A stretch of 26,700 nt of DNA from CAZESH01 sp964514665. Its GTDB lineage: Bacteria > Bacillota > Bacilli > Paenibacillales > KCTC-25726. How positions within the stretch are numbered: the first letter of the stretch is position 1; the number at the start of each line of letters is the position of its first letter. The position numbers and the translations under genes are program-made. Below are positions 23,041 through 26,700 of the stretch, in pieces. The notes under the pieces are model-generated. The model was not told the origin of the DNA. It saw nothing but the letters and a program-made list of their open reading frames with translations, and made no database searches. The stretch spans positions 1 to 26,700 of the forward strand of contig CAZESH010000020.1 of NCBI GenBank assembly GCA_964514665.1, given 5' to 3'.

Positions 23041-24192
23041 TTACACAAACATTTTTTCGAGCATGGATTTCTTGATATTTTTCAACTTTTCTAACTTACG
23101 CTGATGAAGGGCGATAAGATGGTCGAGGTGATTGAAATAGTTTCCGATTTTTCGTTGTTCTTGAAGATTAGTCGAAATGAAACATTGACAATCTTTTAAG
23201 ATTGAATAATACCGTTTATATCCCTCAGACTGTGGCTTATATCTTTCCAACAGGTAAAGCAAATAAAAGCCGTTTGCTTTGTTAGTGCTTCCAATGATTT
23301 TAATGCCGTCAGTAGCTACAAAGAAGGGCGTTTGTGGCTTGTACAATGACAATGTGTGGTCGCCAAATAATACAACGCTCTCGTAATCTAAGAATGGTTT
23401 ACCGTCAGAGTAACCAACAACAGGATTGTCTCCTTGCTGTATGACTTCGTATTCACCATTAGCCTGGGGTTCAGCAACATATGGCTTAAAAGAGTAGGCT
23501 GTTAGTATCTCTCCCAACTTACGTTGTTCCCAAGCATCAGTAAATCCGACAAAACGAATTTCCGGAACATTGGCTCTATCCTTCGGGAACATTTTTATGA
23601 GCATGGATTTTTTGACGGTTACTAGCTTGTCATACTTACGCTGATGAAGGGTGATAAGATTGTCGAGATACTGAAAGATCATTGTAATCTTTCCTTGTTC
23701 GGGCAAAGATGGTATAATAATAATTCTCTTTTTCCAATCTTCAACATCAAATACCAACTTTTCTATATCAACTCCGTATGAGCTGAGGAAAAACAGCCTA
23801 TACATGTCAGGCCGTTTCGATATTAGAGCCCAGTACTCGGTAGTGATTTTTTTGTTTCCAATGGATACTAAGTATTCATTGGAAACAATTGATTTATCAA
23901 GACCTTCTGGCACTACTCCGTTTGCTCCATGTACCACTTGTCTCTTTGAAATCAAATAATCTCCAGATCTAATTTCAAAATAGTTTTTTACTAAAATATT
24001 CCTTCCCTCGAAATAACCCCTAGATACTATTCCCTCATTACGACGTTTAACCGTAATGAGCTGATACTCTACATCATCTTCCATTTTGATAGGGCGTTGC
24101 TTTTCTGTTAACACATCTCCAACCTTCCGCTGTTCCCAAGCATCGGTAAATCCACTGAAACGAATCTCTGGTTTTTTATCTTTTCCATCCAT
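23041..24192 (-). CDS. hsdS: Type I restriction-modification specificity subunit
   Basis: The protein has 383 residues from the ATG at 24192, one base after the hsdM stop; a GTG at 24201 overlapping hsdM is the alternative. Two target-recognition domains alternate with two conserved helical regions. Each half begins PEIRF-GFTDAWEQRK (about residues 9-23 and 209-223) and ends in LHQRK-KL--KKSML-KMF (about 180-202 and 360-382). The second half after residue ~226 contains the GEYEVIQQGDNPV stretch. The protein determines the bipartite DNA target of the HsdM/HsdR complex. The internal repeats are also conserved at DNA level (23050-23128 against 23590-23668, and 23525 against 24131). Target sequence cannot be predicted from here. 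Confidence 0.9.
   Translation of the reverse strand: MDGKDKKPEIRFSGFTDAWEQRKVGDVLTEKQRPIKMEDDVEYQLITVKRRNEGIVSRGYFEGRNILVKNYFEIRSGDYLISKRQVVHGANGVVPEGLDKSIVSNEYLVSIGNKKITTEYWALISKRPDMYRLFFLSSYGVDIEKLVFDVEDWKKRIIIIPSLPEQGKITMIFQYLDNLITLHQRKYDKLVTVKKSMLIKMFPKDRANVPEIRFVGFTDAWEQRKLGEILTAYSFKPYVAEPQANGEYEVIQQGDNPVVGYSDGKPFLDYESVVLFGDHTLSLYKPQTPFFVATDGIKIIGSTNKANGFYLLYLLERYKPQSEGYKRYYSILKDCQCFISTNLQEQRKIGNYFNHLDHLIALHQRKLEKLKNIKKSMLEKMFV
23050..23128. repeat. hsdS internal direct repeat, copy 1 (partner at 23590-23668)
   Basis: This stretch and 23590-23668 are aligned at an offset of exactly 540 bases. They share long identical runs such as GAGCATGGATTT and ACTTACGCTGATGAAGGG. They encode the helical spacers after each target-recognition domain. 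Confidence 0.65.
23590..23668. repeat. hsdS internal direct repeat, copy 2
   Basis: Partner of 23050-23128. Recombination between the copies would delete or exchange one target-recognition half. Confidence 0.65.
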
Positions 24193-24193
24193 A

Positions 24194-26700
24194 TTATTCA
24201 CTCTTTAACAGCGACTGGAGCTCGCTGAGACCTTTCATATCATACTCGTTGCCGACGAGTTCATCAATGAGCGCCGAGAGAGTAGACTCCGTTTCCTGTA
24301 TCTCTGAATCCACCGCAGAGTATGTGACAGCGTATTTTTCAGAAAGGGCTTTGACGTTGTCTACCAGAACATAAATTACCGCACGGGGAAGCTGCTTAAT
24401 ACTCTCCGTAAGCGGAACAATCCATTTTTGTTCAAGCAGTTCAAGCGCCTGTTCGTCGGACAGCGATTCAATGGTTTCCTTGGTTTTCATATGCAAGGCT
24501 GCGGCATCCGCTTTTACCTGTGCTTTTACTTCCTTTTCTTCGGCCATCAGCTTACTTACTTTTACAATTTTTGCTTCAAAGGAATCTTCATGGAACTCAA
24601 AAGCGGATTGAAGCTCTGCTAAATAAGCATTTACTGCTTTTTTAGCATAGGTGCCATCATTGCCTGCTTCCATAATAGACCATACGACATCGTCGTGAGA
24701 GCTGATAAAGGCAAGTTTGTCGGCTTTCCTGGAAAGGGTGGCATATGCATTTAGAGCTTTAATTTCCTGATTTTCCACATCAGAATAGATTTCTTTGAGT
24801 TTATCACCGACTTCTTTTGCGACGAACGCATCGCTGGACTCGGTTGTCACGCTTGAATCCTTTTCTTCTTCGGAAAGCGAGTCGAGTATTTCATCATATT
24901 CAGAGGAGATTTCGGCAAGTCGGCCCTCTTTTTGCATAACCGCTTCATATTCATCCAAAAGGAGTGTCCGCTGAACAAGTTCAAACGGAATAACATGACC
25001 GATCCAACCATCCTGCACCTCTTCCTCTTTGCCGTCCTTTTTCTTGAAGACCATGTTGGGATCAACTCTTTTAACAGCATTGAAGCCCTCAGTCTGAATA
25101 ACTTCAAGATCAACAGATGTTTTTGCCCACTCGTCATCAAGTAATTGATAGGCTTCATATCTGTTAATAAGCGGAATGGAGGCAAGGCGTGCAAAAATAT
25201 CTTCACTCAATACAGCCTCTTCTTTTGAAATATTGAGGCTCGCCATATTCATAATCAGCTCGGTTTTCAAGAAGCCGTCGAAGTCTCCGAAAGCACCCGC
25301 GAAATTGGAAAAAAAAGCTTTTACAGCGGGATGCTCGTCGACAGTGTGTTCAATATTGCCAACTGCCAATTCAGCATATGGACCTGCCCCCTGTGTAAAC
25401 AATGCCTCCTTTAATCCCGGGAAAGCACTCCAGTACACGTCGAGTTCAGCAACTTCGCTCATGGGAATGCCGCCGAACATAGATGCATAGAGATCCCATT
25501 TTTCTGCGCCTTCGGAGGAATCAACATATCTCGGAATATTCAAGTTGTATTCATTCCGGCGAATTTCCTCACGGCTGACTTTTCTTGCGAATTTGTCAAG
25601 GTCGACTCTGGCCGTTACGGTATCAACGATCTTTTTAATATCAGATGCTCTGAGCTTATTGTTCTTACTCACTTTAATAAAACCCTTGGATGCATCAACA
25701 ATCAAAACATCGGTATTCTCACGCTTTTGTTTCAAAACCATGATGATTGTCTCAATGCCCGTGCCAAAGAAAATATTGGCAGGAAGTCCGATGATAGCAT
25801 CAATGTGATTGCCTTCAATCAGATTTTTGCGAATCACGCCCTCATCACCACCACGGAATAAAACACCGTGCGGAAGAACTATCGTCATGATGCCGTCCGG
25901 CTTAAGATGGAATAAGTCGTGGAGCAGGAAAGCATAATCAGCTTTTGATTTCGGAGCGAGGCCAAAACGTGCGTAGCGAGGGTCTGTTTCCTTATTGTTC
26001 GGGTCCCAATGCTGAGAGTATGGAGGATTGGAAACAACTGCATCCACATAAAGTGGATTGTACGTTTCAACCGGGTTGGCTTCATCAAAGTACGGCCAAT
26101 CATCTTCCAAAGTGTCACCGTTGCGAGTTACGATATTATCCGGGAGGATGCCACGCATTACTAAATTCATACGAGTGAGGTTGTATGTATTCTGCTTCAA
26201 TTCCTGTGCATAGTATTTGATGTTGTCTTCATCATCAATATGCTTTGCAACAGAACGACCGATATTTATCAAGAGGGAGCCCGAACCGCTCGTTGGGTCA
26301 TAAATGTTGATTTCCGTTCTGTCCTTCAAATGGCCTGCAATAATTTCGGACATAAGAAGGGATACTTCATGCGGCGTGTAAAACTCGCCTGCTTTTTTTC
26401 CGGCATTGGCTGCAAACATGCTAATCAGATATTCATAGATGAAACCAAGGACATCGTAGTCCTGCTTGCCATTCATCGGAATATCTTTAATCATATGAAT
26501 CAGATCGCTGATCGCTTTGGTTCGAGATGCGGAGCTGTCACCGAGTTTGCTTAAACCGGTCTGCAAGGTATTAAATATACCCTCGAACACCATCTTATGA
26601 GAGGGATTAATCAGACGGTTGAATGCTGACAAGGCATCCGTGACATTGGGTCTGTCCACAATTTTGTGTAAACTCGAATTCCTTAATTTAAATGGTGATC
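24194..26700 (-). CDS. hsdM: Type I restriction-modification DNA methyltransferase subunit, 5' end beyond window
   Basis: 834 residues are visible and the frame remains open to the right edge. The GTG at 26659 is internal, since homologous-looking sequence (SPFKLRNSSLHKIV) continues upstream, and the N-terminal HsdM helical domain is not yet complete. N6-adenine methyltransferase motifs are present: GEFYTPHEVS (about visible residue 104-113), the SAM-binding DPTSGSGSLL (134-143) and catalytic NPPYSQHW (224-231). After about residue 380 comes an unusually long extension of some 450 residues ending in charged, coiled-coil-like helices (for example EEKEVKAQVKADAAALHMK). This makes it larger than the ~500-residue classical HsdM but in line with the long-M subgroup. 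It is co-transcribed with hsdS. Confidence 0.9.
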   Translation of the reverse strand, partial: SPFKLRNSSLHKIVDRPNVTDALSAFNRLINPSHKMVFEGIFNTLQTGLSKLGDSSASRTKAISDLIHMIKDIPMNGKQDYDVLGFIYEYLISMFAANAGKKAGEFYTPHEVSLLMSEIIAGHLKDRTEINIYDPTSGSGSLLINIGRSVAKHIDDEDNIKYYAQELKQNTYNLTRMNLVMRGILPDNIVTRNGDTLEDDWPYFDEANPVETYNPLYVDAVVSNPPYSQHWDPNNKETDPRYARFGLAPKSKADYAFLLHDLFHLKPDGIMTIVLPHGVLFRGGDEGVIRKNLIEGNHIDAIIGLPANIFFGTGIETIIMVLKQKRENTDVLIVDASKGFIKVSKNNKLRASDIKKIVDTVTARVDLDKFARKVSREEIRRNEYNLNIPRYVDSSEGAEKWDLYASMFGGIPMSEVAELDVYWSAFPGLKEALFTQGAGPYAELAVGNIEHTVDEHPAVKAFFSNFAGAFGDFDGFLKTELIMNMASLNISKEEAVLSEDIFARLASIPLINRYEAYQLLDDEWAKTSVDLEVIQTEGFNAVKRVDPNMVFKKKDGKEEEVQDGWIGHVIPFELVQRTLLLDEYEAVMQKEGRLAEISSEYDEILDSLSEEEKDSSVTTESSDAFVAKEVGDKLKEIYSDVENQEIKALNAYATLSRKADKLAFISSHDDVVWSIMEAGNDGTYAKKAVNAYLAELQSAFEFHEDSFEAKIVKVSKLMAEEKEVKAQVKADAAALHMKTKETIESLSDEQALELLEQKWIVPLTESIKQLPRAVIYVLVDNVKALSEKYAVTYSAVDSEIQETESTLSALIDELVGNEYDMKGLSELQSLLKSE

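Overview
The window reads as chromosomal DNA of a Bacillota (Firmicutes) species, most likely class Bacilli. The reasons are strong AGGAGG-type ribosome binding sites in front of most genes, clear sigma-A-type promoters (TTGACA/TATAAT), hairpin-plus-U-run terminators and Bacilli-like protein families. The genus cannot be named from the sequence. No rRNA, CRISPR array, intact tRNA or intact insertion sequence was seen.

Layout. (1) Positions 1-2877, minus strand: a tight operon of a split transketolase (N- and C-terminal subunits) and a four-carbon acid-sugar kinase (DUF1537/OtnK type) that runs off the left edge. Its upstream region carries a duplicated GTTTCT..AGAAAC operator-like element. 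(2) 2878-3648: a gene-poor stretch with a strong hairpin and possible insertion-sequence debris. (3) 3649-4473, minus: an uncharacterised P-loop protein with an Asp23/Gls24-like C-terminal part. (4) 4565-12976: a catabolic cluster built around an FCD-type GntR regulator. It holds an NAD(P)H-dependent FMN reductase and an ATZ/TRZ-type amidohydrolase (plus strand). A minus-strand operon encodes a fumarylacetoacetate-hydrolase-family enzyme, an alpha/beta hydrolase, both subunits of a 3-oxoacid CoA-transferase and a crotonase. A two-domain extradiol dioxygenase and a short remnant of a GPR1/FUN34/YaaH-type carboxylate transporter complete the set. All five promoters of this cluster carry variants of one AT-rich element (core AATATTATT, fullest form TAATATTATTATA), so it looks like one regulon. 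(5) 13189-15515, minus: an aldo/keto reductase and a serine beta-lactamase-fold esterase. (6) 15516-16397: a gene-free boundary with a hairpin, a possible rlmD 3' remnant and a degenerate tRNA-Val(GAC)-like fragment, as expected at the edge of an inserted island. (7) 16398-26700, minus: a restriction/defence island of hsdM (cut by the right edge), hsdS, hsdR (split by a frameshift), a GIY-YIG/DUF4357 nuclease, a small single-pass membrane protein and two PD-(D/E)XK-type proteins.

How the parts may work together. The GntR cluster has the logic of an aromatic or heterocyclic ring-cleavage route: substituent removal by the amidohydrolase and/or quinone or nitro reduction, extradiol ring opening, hydrolytic C-C or acylpyruvate cleavage, CoA activation and crotonase chemistry. 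The substrate is not identifiable, and no ring hydroxylase is present in the window. In the defence island the methylation and specificity subunits look intact, while the restriction subunit is cut between its nuclease and translocase domains by an apparent 7-bp tandem duplication. The system may therefore be restriction-off, phase-variable or decaying.
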